Below are positions 1 through 8,674 of a stretch of DNA of 64,000 bases, piece by piece. This DNA is from Saccharothrix violaceirubra (GTDB lineage Bacteria; Actinomycetota; Actinomycetes; Mycobacteriales; Pseudonocardiaceae). How positions within the stretch are numbered: the stretch's first letter is position 1; every line of letters starts with the position of its first letter. The position numbers and the translations under genes are program-made. The stretch covers positions 3,782,001-3,846,000 of the forward strand of contig NZ_JACHJS010000001.1 in assembly GCF_014203755.1 (NCBI RefSeq), read 5' to 3'. The notes beneath the pieces are model-generated. The model did not search any database. It was not told where the DNA came from and saw nothing but the letters and a program-made list of their open reading frames with translations.

Positions 1-624
1 GACGAGGCCCGCGCGTGGTCCGCAGACCTCCTGTCGCCACTGCGTCACCAGACTGAAGGCTTTTTCAACAAGCTGGGCACAAGGCGACGTGCCCGCTTCG
101 ACACCGCGATCGACTTCCGACGGGACGGCTGGCCCGTACGCGTAAGCGAAGCGTCGATCCGGAAGTCCGTGCCCACCGCCGGGACGACCACGATTTACGA
201 GTACCGGATCGAGGTAGCGGTCGACTCGGTCCTGCCTCCGATGCGGATCAGCCAACTGGTCCACGCAGACTTCCGCGGCCGACCGCTGCCACCGACGCCT
301 TCCGGCTACGCCACCGAACCGCCGAGTGGCGCCCCGCAGTGGCTTCCTGCCCGGTTACCCGCCGAGGTGGAGCAGGATTTCGCCGCGTACACCACCGATC
401 CGGTGGCGGTGGCCCGTGCGTTCACGCCCCAGGTCGTCGAGTGGATGGTCGGCCGCACCGACGAGCCATCGTTCCTGAGCACCATGCCTTTCCTGCTGCA
501 TTTCGAGGGCGGCTTGGTCTTCGCGACGATCGGCAAGCGCATCGACACCGAAACGCTGCTGCCCCGGGTCGACGCGATCATCGGCCTGATCTCCCGACTG
601 GGTGACCGACCGGCACTACGCTGA
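1..624 (+). CDS. Hypothetical protein, 5'-truncated by the window edge
   Basis: The reading frame is open from the first base of the window, so the gene starts outside it. About 207 residues are visible, ending in ...LGDRPALR before TGA. I do not recognise a family. The visible part looks soluble, with no membrane segment and no clear catalytic motif. It has a Pro-rich loop (RPLPPTPSGYATEPPSG) and a hydrophobic stretch near the end (FLLHFEGGLVFATIGK). The next gene begins inside it (overlap 602-624), which suggests translational coupling. An internal GTG at 169 could serve as a start, but the upstream codons look equally coding, so I treat it as internal. Confidence 0.6.
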   Translation, partial: DEARAWSADLLSPLRHQTEGFFNKLGTRRRARFDTAIDFRRDGWPVRVSEASIRKSVPTAGTTTIYEYRIEVAVDSVLPPMRISQLVHADFRGRPLPPTPSGYATEPPSGAPQWLPARLPAEVEQDFAAYTTDPVAVARAFTPQVVEWMVGRTDEPSFLSTMPFLLHFEGGLVFATIGKRIDTETLLPRVDAIIGLISRLGDRPALR

Positions 625-982
625 TCACGTGGCCGCGGAGATCCGCTACCCCGGACGCCGTGGCGACGTGGTCGAGGCGTTGGCGTTGTTCGTCGCGCTC
701 ACCCCGGAGAACGTCGCACACCGGCCCGGCGACCTGGACGACGCGGTCCACTGGCTGGTCGACGACACGTTCTGGGACCTGCACGACGTGGCCGACTCGA
801 TCGGTTTCCTGCTGCGCGACAAGCGTGAGGTCGCGGTGATCGAGGCGGTACTCGATCCGTTGCTCGCCGTCCTCGGCGCGCTCGGCCCGGTGCGGCCCGA
901 CGTCGAGTACTTCTGCCACGAACGTTGGCCCGACGTCGTGGCCGCCGCCGCGAACGCGCATCGCCTGCTCGACGACGCCTAA
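602..982 (+). CDS. Small SCO4402-like hypothetical protein
   Basis: The 126-residue protein starts at GTG 602 inside the preceding gene. Its layout resembles the actinobacterial SCO4402 family: an N-terminal helix (GDVVEALALFVAL), a central acidic segment (HWLVDDTFWDLHDV) and a C-terminal signature ERWPDVVAAA. The family has no assigned function to my knowledge. The stop codon overlaps the stop of the convergent histidine kinase gene by 4 bp. The family name is from memory of conserved wording and not from a search. Confidence 0.55.
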   Translation: MTDRHYADHVAAEIRYPGRRGDVVEALALFVALTPENVAHRPGDLDDAVHWLVDDTFWDLHDVADSIGFLLRDKREVAVIEAVLDPLLAVLGALGPVRPDVEYFCHERWPDVVAAAANAHRLLDDA

Positions 983-3027
983 AGCGACTGGCGACGGCTC
1001 AAGGAGTTGGGCGGCTGCTCGGTGCGGGGCAGCGGGGGCGTGTAGGTGTCCTCGGGGCGGACGGCGGGGAGGGTGAACGCGAACCGCGAACCGCCGGTCG
1101 GGTTGTCGGTCGCCACGATGGTGCTGCCGTGGCGTTCGACGATCCGCCGGCAGATCGCCAGCCCCAGGCCGGTGCCCGTGTAGTTCGTGCCGGTGTGCGC
1201 GCGGTGGAACGTGGCGAAGATGCGGTCGTGCTGGCCCGGCGGGATGCCGATCCCGTTGTCCACCACGGCGACGCTGATCCGGCCGCCGCGCCGGTGCGTG
1301 GTCACGACGATCTCCGGCACCACGCCGGGCGCGGTGTACTTGATCGCGTTGCCGATCAGGTTCTCCATGAGCTGGCGCACGAGGACCGCGTCGGCCAGCA
1401 CGGGTTCCAGGGTCCGGCCGGCGAACTTCGGCACGGGTGCGCCGGCGGCCACGGCCGCGTCGGCACGCCCGGCGGCGATGTCCGCGACCAGCGCGGTCAG
1501 GTCGACCGGCACCGGCTTCAACGGGGCGTCGCGGGCCGTCGTGTACGAGAGCAGGTCGTTGATCAACGTGCGCATCCGGCCGGCCGCCCGACCGACCCGG
1601 GTCAGGGCGATGCTCGCCTCGGACACGTTCGCGTGATAAAGGGACTCGCGGGCGATGTCGGACCAGCCGTCGACGGCGGTCAGCGGGTTGAGCAGGTCGT
1701 GGGCGACGACGCCGGCGAAGGCCACCAGTTCGTCCCGGTGACGGCGTTCGGCGGTCACGTCGTGGTAGACGAGCACCGTGCTCTGGCCGCCACCGGGCTC
1801 GGGCAGCGCGGTCGCGCGCAACTGGAGGATGCGCCCCTCGGGCACACCCTCGTTGCGGATCAGGACGTCCATCTCCTGGACGGTCTCCCCGGCCGCGAGG
1901 CGCGCGTGGGGCATCTCGGCATCGGACATCGGGGTGCCGTCGAGGTGGAACATGCCGTAGTACGCGCTGCCGGCCGCGATCCCATCGAGGCCGATCTTCC
2001 CGCCGAGCAGTCGGACGGCGGACGGGTTGCCCAACGTGATCCGCCCGGTCGAGTCGACGACGGTGAGACCCTCGGTCATCGAGTCGATGATGGCGCGATT
2101 GAGCGTGGCCCGCTGTGCCGCGTTCTCCTTCTCCTCGCCCAGTTCGTCGAGCAGCGCCTGGCGTTCCTCCCGGCCCAACGCCAGGGCCAGGCCGATCATC
2201 GCGACGGTGGTCACGAACAACTGCACGATCAGCGCCCGGCCGGCGTTCGAGTCCACGTAGGAGAACGGACCTTGGCCGTGCAGCGTGAACAGCACGGCGA
2301 TCATGGCCAGCCCGGCGGTGTGCAGGGTGACGAACCGGGCCGACAGCCGCGCACCCGCCCACACGGTGAGCGAGATCAGCAGGGACGCCACGGGCAGGCC
2401 CTCGTCGGCGGTGAACGCGACCACGTAGACGACCCCCGAGCACGCCGTCACCGCGACGCACTCGCCGACGTTGCGCACCGGACCGGACCGCAGCAGCGTG
2501 AGGCCCAGCGTGCCGACCAGCACGATCCCGGCGATGTTGCGGGACAGCCAGACGGCCGTGGTGATCAACGAGTAGTGCCCGGTCACCAGCCACACCCCGA
2601 GGGGTCCGACCAGGGCACCGGCGGTGGTGGCGACCACGGTCGCCGCGAGGACCGTCCACAGGTCGGGCAGGCTGCGCAGCCCCCGCTCGAACACCACCGG
2701 ACGCACGCGTGCCACGAGGATCACGAACAGCCCGGCCTGCAGCAGGTTGGCGATCACGAACACCCCGGCCTGCCCGGGGCTCGCGCCGGTGGCGAGGTTG
2801 ACCACGACGGTGATCGCGGCGAACGCCGCCACGTCGACCCACAGCGTCGGCGAGCGGCGCTGCGCGGCGAACCACAGCACGGCCACCCCGGCGGCGGGCC
2901 ACACCAGACTGAGGTTCGTCGCGTCGAGGACGGTCAACCGCCCGGCCGCGGTCGCCACCACGAACAGCGCCGCGAACCCGGCCGTGCGGGCCAGGGCGGT
3001 CATTCGTCCACGCACGTCGTCGCCCAC
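979..3027 (-). CDS. MASE1-PAS sensor histidine kinase
   Basis: This 682-residue protein looks like a membrane-bound sensor kinase. Roughly residues 10-285 hold eight or more hydrophobic segments of MASE1 type. A PAS-like region follows (about 300-415, IIDSMTEGLTVVDSTGRI). The HisKA H-box is VVAHDLLNPL with the phospho-acceptor at about His443. The ATPase domain shows the N-box LIGNAIKYT, the G1 box VDNGIGIPP and the G2 box GTGLGLAICRR. A GGGGAGG ribosome site sits just before the GTG start. No partner response regulator is adjacent, so it is probably an orphan kinase or pairs in trans. The signal it senses is not evident. Confidence 0.93.
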   Translation of the reverse strand: MGDDVRGRMTALARTAGFAALFVVATAAGRLTVLDATNLSLVWPAAGVAVLWFAAQRRSPTLWVDVAAFAAITVVVNLATGASPGQAGVFVIANLLQAGLFVILVARVRPVVFERGLRSLPDLWTVLAATVVATTAGALVGPLGVWLVTGHYSLITTAVWLSRNIAGIVLVGTLGLTLLRSGPVRNVGECVAVTACSGVVYVVAFTADEGLPVASLLISLTVWAGARLSARFVTLHTAGLAMIAVLFTLHGQGPFSYVDSNAGRALIVQLFVTTVAMIGLALALGREERQALLDELGEEKENAAQRATLNRAIIDSMTEGLTVVDSTGRITLGNPSAVRLLGGKIGLDGIAAGSAYYGMFHLDGTPMSDAEMPHARLAAGETVQEMDVLIRNEGVPEGRILQLRATALPEPGGGQSTVLVYHDVTAERRHRDELVAFAGVVAHDLLNPLTAVDGWSDIARESLYHANVSEASIALTRVGRAAGRMRTLINDLLSYTTARDAPLKPVPVDLTALVADIAAGRADAAVAAGAPVPKFAGRTLEPVLADAVLVRQLMENLIGNAIKYTAPGVVPEIVVTTHRRGGRISVAVVDNGIGIPPGQHDRIFATFHRAHTGTNYTGTGLGLAICRRIVERHGSTIVATDNPTGGSRFAFTLPAVRPEDTYTPPLPRTEQPPNSLSRRQSL

Positions 3028-3285
3028 CCGCGCCTCCCCGATCAGTCACCCCGTTGTAAGCGACGGCACGCCCACAAGCAGCAGAAACACCACGATCAAG
3101 CGACACTCGATCGGTGAAAACCCACAATCAACGACACACCGTCACCCCCCGATGACGACAGGACACCGACACCACATGACGGCAGGGCCCGGAGGACGCA
3201 TCTTGAGTGCCCCTTTCCGCAACGACGAGCAACGCGCTCCCGGCGCTCTCGGAATGGCACCCACCACGCACCTACCGCCCGGACC

Positions 3286-5901
3286 TCACCCCAACGCCGC
3301 GGCCAACCCCGACCGCCGCCGAACCCCCAACTTCCGGTAGCTGTTGGTCAGGTGGGTCTCCACCGTCCGCACCGCGAGGTGCAAAAGCTCCGCGATCTCG
3401 GTGTTGGAGTGGCCGGCCGCCGCCAGTCGGCAGATCCGCTCCTCGCTGTCGGTGAGCGTCTCCGGCCGGGCACCGCGGGCGCCCAGGTCCCGCAACGCGG
3501 CCTCGGCCACACCCCGCAGCCGGACCGCCCCCGCCCGTCCCGCACGGGTGGCTGCGTCGCGCAACACCCGACGGGCCGTGATGCGGCGCCCGTTGTCGGC
3601 CAGCAGCCGGCCGTGGGTGATCAAGGCCGGGACCAGTTCCGGCACGGCGGGCTCCCGCAGCAGGTCGACGGCGTCGGCCGCCAACGACAGCCCCCGTCGT
3701 CCACCCGTGGCCGACGCGAGCGCGCGCAACGCACGCCCGACGGCACGTGGCGTCCCCCAGATCCGGGCCAGCCGCAGTTCCTCCTCGGCCAGCGCCACGG
3801 CGGGCCCCGGTTCGCCGAGCAGCACGTGGCACTCGGCGGCGGCCGAGCGCCACGGCGTGACGACCGGGCTGTGCACCTCGCGTTCCGCCTGACGCCGCCC
3901 GCACTCGCGCAGGTCCGCCAACGCCTCGGCGGGCGAACCCGAAGCCAGCCGCAGCAGGCCGCGCGCGTACAGGAACTCGTTCCACTCCCAGGAATCACGG
4001 TCGTCGTCCACGCCCGCGACCAGTTCGTGCGCCCGCTCCGGACGCCCGGTCTCGATCAGGGCGATGACGGTCTGCGCCACGAGGTGCGGGTTCCGACCGG
4101 ACGACTCCGCCAGCAGCTCCGCGTACTCGCCGCGCATGATCCGGGTTTCCGCCCGCACGGAGAGCAGGCACTGGTACGCCGGTTCCAGGGTCGGCTCGCG
4201 GAACGCCGCCAGCCCGCGTTCGACCAGCCGCTCGGCGTCGCCGAGCAGGTCCGCCCACTGGGCCAGGGTCGCGGCCGACACCAGCACGTACGGACGGACC
4301 GCCGGGTCGAGCGGCCCGGCGACCAGGGCGTGCACGCGGTCGGCGACCTCGGCCGCGGACAGCACGCCGTTGGTGGCGTCGAACTCGGTGAGCAGCGCGA
4401 ACGCCGGGGGCGCCAGGTCGTGGGGCGTGCCGACGGCGATGCGGCGCAGCCCCCGGACGACTTCGAGCCAGCTCCGGCCGTCGTGCGACGCGATCAGCGC
4501 CGCCGCGGCCTCGACCGCGTGCACCAGGTCGGGCCGGTCGGCGAAGCGTTCGGCCAGGTCCGCCATCACGTCGAGCGCGGCGGGCGTCTCGCCGCGCGCC
4601 GCGAGCACGGTGCCGAGTGTGTTGGCCGCGCGGAACAGCCCGTCGACGGACTGCTGCAGGTGCACGGCCTCGACCAGGTGCCGGATGCCGCGTTCGGCGT
4701 CGTCGGTCACGACCTCCAGGCCGCCGAGTTCGCCGAGCACGAGGCCGCGTCGGTGCTCGCCGAGCGGTTCGTCGAGGGCACGGCGCAGCAGCACGACGGC
4801 GTCGGCCGGGCTCGCGGTGCGGGCGGCGCTCACGAGGGTGTGCGCGGCCCACGCCGGTCCGGGCGCGGCGGTGTGCAGGAGGTGCGCGGCCACGCGGTCG
4901 TCGGGTTCGCCGTTGCGGTGCCGGAACCGGGCGGCGGCGCGGTGGATCTCCGCGCGCTGTCCCGGTGCGAGTCCGGCCAGGACGGCACGGGTCAGCAGCG
5001 GGTGCGCGAACCGGGGCCAGTGCCCGGGGCGGTCGTGCACCAGCAGGCCGCGTGCGGCCAGGTCCGCGAACCAGCCGGTGACGTGGTCGACGTCGGCGGC
5101 GCAGTAGGCGGCGATCAGCGCGGCCGGGTCGTCCGGGTCGGCGACCGGCCGGTCCTGGAGCAGGGCGACGATCCCGGCGGCGGTCTCGGCACGGGCGCCG
5201 CATCCGCGCAGCCATCGCCCGACCGCGTCGGTGAACGTCTCGCCCGGCACGGTCGGCAGCTCCGCGGCGCCGGGCTCCAGGTCGGCGAGCAGCGCGGTCA
5301 GCAGGGCCGGGTTGCCCGCCGTGGCCGGGAAGCAGGCGTCCGCCAAGGGCGCGAGGGTGGCGGCGGCGCGGCGGTCCAGCGGCGCGACCCGGCAGGTGGC
5401 GGCGAGTTCGACGGGCAGGTCCCGGGCGAAGGCGGACGGGGTCTGCCCCAGGCCGGGCTCACGGCGTTCGGTCACCAGCAGCAGGACCGGCAGCCGGTCG
5501 ACGCGGCGGGCGACGCGCACCAGCCAGCGCTGCGACTCGGGATCGGCGAGCCCGACGTCGTCGACCGCGAGCAGGAGGGTGTCGTGCGCGCAGTGCAGGC
5601 GCAGCAACGACCAGAGTTCGGCCTCGGTGCCGTCCCCGTTCGGGTCGAGGCCGAAGAGTTGACGGGCCGCGGCGTAGGAGGTGGCGGTCTCGTCGACCGC
5701 ACACCTGGCCCGCAGCACGGTCAGTCCGCCGAGCGCGGCCCGGCGGGCGGCTTCGGCGAGCAGCGCGCTGCGCCCGACGCCGGACCCGCCGACGAGGCGT
5801 AGCAGCCCGCCGGACCCGGCACGGGCGTAGGCGGCCAGTTCGGCGATCCGCGCCAGGTGCGTCTCCCGGTCCACCAGCCGGTTGTGCCGAAGCGTGTCCA
5901 T
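3286..5901 (-). CDS. LAL-family LuxR transcriptional regulator (large ATP-binding)
   Basis: The 871-residue protein has an N-terminal STAND-type ATPase, a long helical TPR-like middle and a C-terminal LuxR HTH (LTDSEERICRLAAAGHSN through RTVETHLTNSYRKLGV). The Walker B segment reads LLLAVDDVGLADPES. The P-loop reads GGSGVGRS, with Arg where Lys is expected, so ATP binding or hydrolysis may be altered. The ATG at 5901 is preferred over the upstream ATG of the same frame at 6168, because a GGAGAGGA site lies 8 bases before it and the upstream residues are Pro/Arg-rich junk. Such regulators often control secondary metabolism or catabolic genes; the target here is unknown. Confidence 0.9.
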   Translation of the reverse strand: MDTLRHNRLVDRETHLARIAELAAYARAGSGGLLRLVGGSGVGRSALLAEAARRAALGGLTVLRARCAVDETATSYAAARQLFGLDPNGDGTEAELWSLLRLHCAHDTLLLAVDDVGLADPESQRWLVRVARRVDRLPVLLLVTERREPGLGQTPSAFARDLPVELAATCRVAPLDRRAAATLAPLADACFPATAGNPALLTALLADLEPGAAELPTVPGETFTDAVGRWLRGCGARAETAAGIVALLQDRPVADPDDPAALIAAYCAADVDHVTGWFADLAARGLLVHDRPGHWPRFAHPLLTRAVLAGLAPGQRAEIHRAAARFRHRNGEPDDRVAAHLLHTAAPGPAWAAHTLVSAARTASPADAVVLLRRALDEPLGEHRRGLVLGELGGLEVVTDDAERGIRHLVEAVHLQQSVDGLFRAANTLGTVLAARGETPAALDVMADLAERFADRPDLVHAVEAAAALIASHDGRSWLEVVRGLRRIAVGTPHDLAPPAFALLTEFDATNGVLSAAEVADRVHALVAGPLDPAVRPYVLVSAATLAQWADLLGDAERLVERGLAAFREPTLEPAYQCLLSVRAETRIMRGEYAELLAESSGRNPHLVAQTVIALIETGRPERAHELVAGVDDDRDSWEWNEFLYARGLLRLASGSPAEALADLRECGRRQAEREVHSPVVTPWRSAAAECHVLLGEPGPAVALAEEELRLARIWGTPRAVGRALRALASATGGRRGLSLAADAVDLLREPAVPELVPALITHGRLLADNGRRITARRVLRDAATRAGRAGAVRLRGVAEAALRDLGARGARPETLTDSEERICRLAAAGHSNTEIAELLHLAVRTVETHLTNSYRKLGVRRRSGLAAALG

Positions 5902-6159
5902 CACCTGTTCCTCTCCGGACGGGGTCCGGGCGCTCGGCCCCCCACGAAGCCGAGCGCCCGGAGGGGAGTCGACCCGGCGTGCGGGGCGGACCGCGCGCCG
6001 GGTCGGACCTCCACCGGGGAACGGATGTCTCCTGACCGGCCCCGAGGGCCGCGGCGGCGACCCGTGGTCGATCTTCGTGGCCGGCCGGGCGCGGTGCCTA
6101 TCGTGGACGCCCACGAGATCGGGTCCACCCGATGCGGACTGCCCACTGGGTGGACTTCG
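5902..6159. other. Divergent intergenic region upstream of the LAL regulator and the MFS gene
   Basis: I see no credible gene in this stretch; the reading frames crossing it have shadow-type composition. It carries the leader hairpin of the LAL gene (5925-5962) and must hold the promoter of the minus-strand regulator. The plus-strand promoter and operator for the exporter start at 6160. Confidence 0.5.
5925..5962 (-). promoter_or_regulatory. Perfect 14-bp leader hairpin upstream of the LAL regulator
   Basis: TCCGGGCGCTCGGC at 5925-5938 is the exact reverse complement of 5949-5962, with a 10-base loop. In the transcript of the LAL gene the stem would end 23 bases before the ATG. No T-run follows, so it is not a standard intrinsic terminator. 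A leader structure, a dimeric-protein operator or an mRNA-stabilising stem are all possible. Confidence 0.6.
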
Positions 6160-6206
6160 TTGACTCATCGAGGCCGCCTCGACTTAATAGGTCGAGGCAA
6201 TCTCGA
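6160..6206 (+). promoter_or_regulatory. Promoter and overlapping TetR-type operator of the exporter gene
   Basis: A -35-like TTGACT (6160-6165) and a -10-like CTTAAT (6183-6188) are separated by 17 bases. Overlapping them are two dyads. TCGAGG/CCTCGA lies at 6168-6173 and 6177-6182. GCCTCGAC/GTCGAGGC lies at 6176-6183 and 6191-6198 with a 7-base spacer that contains most of the -10. A fourth half-site (TCTCGA) is at 6201-6206. GAAGGAG at 6210-6216 is the ribosome site. Binding by the TetR protein encoded after the exporter is the obvious inference. Confidence 0.7.
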
Positions 6207-6220
6207 CTTGAAGGAGTCCC

Positions 6221-7564
6221 ATGTCCACCGAAACCCCGGCGGCGCGCACCGCCTCGCCGTGGGGCCCCGCCCTGGCCGCGATCGTCGGCGCGGAGTTCCT
6301 GCTGCAACTCGACGGCACCGTGGTGAACGTGGCGCTGCCCGCGCTGCGCGCCGACCTCGGCGTCGACGTGGCCGCCGCGACCTGGGTGCTCAACGCGTTC
6401 TTCCTCGCGTTCGGCGGTCTGCTGCTGCCCGCCGGCCGCCTGGGCGACGTCCTGGGCCACCGCCGCGTCTTCCTCCTGGGCATCGGGCTGCTGACGGTCG
6501 CGTCGCTGGCCGCCGGGCTGGCGCCGACCTTCGAGGTCCTGATCGTCGGACGCGTCGCACAGGGCGCCGGCGCCGCGATCGCCGGGCCGACGGGACTGGC
6601 CCTGCTGGCGATCCTGTTCACCGGCGAACGCCAGGCCCGCGCGTTCGGGCTCTACTCGACGGTCACGGCGCTGGGTGCCGCGTCCGGGATGATCCTCGGC
6701 GGCCTGCTGACCGCCGTCGGCGACTGGCGGTGGAGCCTGCTGGTCAACGTGCCGGTCGGCGTGCTGATCCTCGCGATCGCGGTGCGCGCGGTGGGCAAGG
6801 ACGACGCCGCACGGGCACGGTCCCTGGGCGTGCCGAGTGCCGTGCTGGTCACCGCCGCGTTGGGCACGGGCGTGTTCGGCCTGGTCAACGCCGCCGAGCG
6901 GGGCTGGGGCCAGGTGTGGACCGTCGTGCCGCTGGTGGTGTCGGCGGTGTTGGTCGCGGTCCTGGTGGCGGTGGACGGCCGCGCGGCCGAGCCGCTGCTC
7001 CCCCGCCGCGTCTTCGCCGACCGGGCCCGGATCGGCGGCTTCGTCGCGCTGGTCCTGCTGGCGTCCGTGCTCACCGGGTTCCTCTTCCACACCAGCCAGT
7101 TCCTGACCGGCACGCTGGGGTTCAGCCCGTTGCGGACGGGGTTGGCCCTGCTGCCGTTCGGGTTGGCGCTGCTGGCGAGCACGCAGGTCCTCACCAGGTA
7201 CGTGGCGAAGTGGGGCCTGCGCACCCGGGCGACGGTCGGGCTGGTGCTCGTCGTCGCCGCGTTCGCCTGGCTCGCCGCGGCGACGGGTTCCTACGCGACC
7301 GCCGTGCTGCCCCAGATCGTGGTGCTCGGCGTAGGCGTGGGGGTGGCGATCATCCCGTTCAACATGATCGTGCTGTCCACCGTCGACCCCGCCGACACGG
7401 GCATCGCCGCCGGGCTGCTCCAGACCGCGCTGACGGTCGGCGGCTCGATCGGCCTGGCCGTGCTCCTGCTGCCCGCCGGGCCGTCGGCGGTGTTCGCGTG
7501 GAGCGCGGTGATCGCCGCACTGGCCGTGCCGGTGATCAACATCCTGCGGACGCCGGTCGGCTAA
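6221..7564 (+). CDS. MFS drug exporter, DHA2 type
   Basis: The 447-residue membrane protein begins with an N-terminal helix carrying the DHA2-type motif LDGTVVNVALPAL. It continues with the conserved A-loop LGDVLGHRRVF and a motif-C-like helix (STVTALGAASGMILGGLL). Thirteen to fourteen hydrophobic segments can be traced, ending near INILRTPVG. This family exports drugs and other small toxic molecules by proton antiport. The ATG lies after a GAAGGAG site. A TetR regulator follows 32 bp downstream and the promoter carries a complex operator, the usual arrangement for a substrate-inducible efflux operon. The substrate cannot be read from the sequence. Confidence 0.93.
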   Translation: MSTETPAARTASPWGPALAAIVGAEFLLQLDGTVVNVALPALRADLGVDVAAATWVLNAFFLAFGGLLLPAGRLGDVLGHRRVFLLGIGLLTVASLAAGLAPTFEVLIVGRVAQGAGAAIAGPTGLALLAILFTGERQARAFGLYSTVTALGAASGMILGGLLTAVGDWRWSLLVNVPVGVLILAIAVRAVGKDDAARARSLGVPSAVLVTAALGTGVFGLVNAAERGWGQVWTVVPLVVSAVLVAVLVAVDGRAAEPLLPRRVFADRARIGGFVALVLLASVLTGFLFHTSQFLTGTLGFSPLRTGLALLPFGLALLASTQVLTRYVAKWGLRTRATVGLVLVVAAFAWLAAATGSYATAVLPQIVVLGVGVGVAIIPFNMIVLSTVDPADTGIAAGLLQTALTVGGSIGLAVLLLPAGPSAVFAWSAVIAALAVPVINILRTPVG

Positions 7565-7596
7565 CCTGGCCCGACTGCGGCCCAAGGAGGCATTTC

Positions 7597-8175
7597 GTGA
7601 CCGCGTACCTCGCCCGACGCCCGAAACGAGCGGACGGACGGCGCAACTACGACAACATCCTCACGGCCGCGCGGACGGCGTTCGACGCCCACGGCACCGA
7701 CGCCGCGCTGGAGGACATCGCCCGCAACGCCGGGGTCGCGATCGGCACCCTGTACGGCCACTTCCCCACCCGCGAGACGCTGATCGAGGCGTCGGTGCGC
7801 GACAGCCTCGACGCGTTGCGCGACCGCGCCGAGGAGCTGACCGCCCACGCCGGGGACGACCCGGTCGCGGCGTTGACGACGTGGTTCCACCAGTCCGTGG
7901 CGCATTGCAGCACGTACCGCGGCCTGGTGGGCTTCCTGACCGCGAGCACCTACGACGAGGGCACGCCGCTGCACCAGTCGTGCGTCGACATGCACGGCGC
8001 GGGCGGCGCGCTGCTCGCGATGGCCCAGGAGGCGGGCCGGGTGCGTGCCGACCTGACGCCGACGGACCTGTTCACGGCGATCACGTCGGCGGCGTGGGCG
8101 CGCGAGTCCTCGCCGCCGGGCGAGGACCACAGCGTCCGGTTGATCGGGTTCCTGATCGACGCCTTCACCCGGTGA
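7597..8175 (+). CDS. TetR-family transcriptional repressor
   Basis: The 192-residue protein has a TetR N-terminal HTH: NILTAARTAFDAHG, then LEDIARNAGVAIGTLYGHFPTRETLI. It is followed by an all-helical ligand-binding domain. The GTG start is chosen because of the AAGGAGG site 7 bases upstream. It is co-directional with the exporter and probably represses it, and itself, through the dyads at 6168-6198. The end overlaps the convergent gene by 11 bp. The ligand is unknown. Confidence 0.93.
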   Translation: MTAYLARRPKRADGRRNYDNILTAARTAFDAHGTDAALEDIARNAGVAIGTLYGHFPTRETLIEASVRDSLDALRDRAEELTAHAGDDPVAALTTWFHQSVAHCSTYRGLVGFLTASTYDEGTPLHQSCVDMHGAGGALLAMAQEAGRVRADLTPTDLFTAITSAAWARESSPPGEDHSVRLIGFLIDAFTR

Positions 8176-8674
8176 CGGGCGGTCCCGCGAACAGACCGGG
8201 GTCGGCGGCGACCACCAGGGCGGTCACGATGATCCCGAACCAGTTGACGTCGTCGCGTTCGCCGCGCGGGTGGCGACGGCGACCCGGCAACCCGATGGTC
8301 GCCACCCAGTCGTCCACCTCGGCCGGTCGGAGCACGAACGGCGACACGCCCTGGCAGCGTTCGAGCACCCGTAGCGCGGGACCGGTGTCGCACAACCGGT
8401 CCCGGTACTCCTCCCGGAAGCGCCGGGACTGGGCGCGTCCCTCGTGGATGTCGCCGAACATCCGCGCCCGGGCCGGGTCGGTGCGGCCACGACGCCACCG
8501 GGTGTCGGGCAGGACGCCGTGCTCCAGGTACCGCAGCAGGTCGCCGATCCGGTGCGCCAGGACCGTCGCCACGGTGGCCGACATGCGGACCACGATGCCG
8601 TCCACGGCACGCACGGCGTCGAAGCAGTCGCTCTCCGGCACGTCGAAGACGTCCATCATGCGCTCCGCGACCAT
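8165..8674 (-). CDS. Hypothetical protein, DUF2017-like in layout
   Basis: The 169-residue protein has two helical blocks: RMSATVATVLAHRIGDLLRYL, then a charged block FREEYRDRLC followed by VDDWVATIG. The order of these blocks recalls DUF2017 proteins of actinobacteria, but the match is weak and from memory. No membrane segment or catalytic motif is visible. It starts directly where the broken oxidoreductase gene on the same strand ends, so the two probably formed one transcription unit. Confidence 0.6.
   Translation of the reverse strand: MVAERMMDVFDVPESDCFDAVRAVDGIVVRMSATVATVLAHRIGDLLRYLEHGVLPDTRWRRGRTDPARARMFGDIHEGRAQSRRFREEYRDRLCDTGPALRVLERCQGVSPFVLRPAEVDDWVATIGLPGRRRHPRGERDDVNWFGIIVTALVVAADPGLFAGPPVTG

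Noticed and set aside
578..3127. 849-residue minus-strand open frame over the histidine kinase
   Set aside because: It is Arg/Gly/Pro-rich, has no motif and shadows the kinase, whose domains are clear in another frame. GC-rich DNA gives many such long frames.
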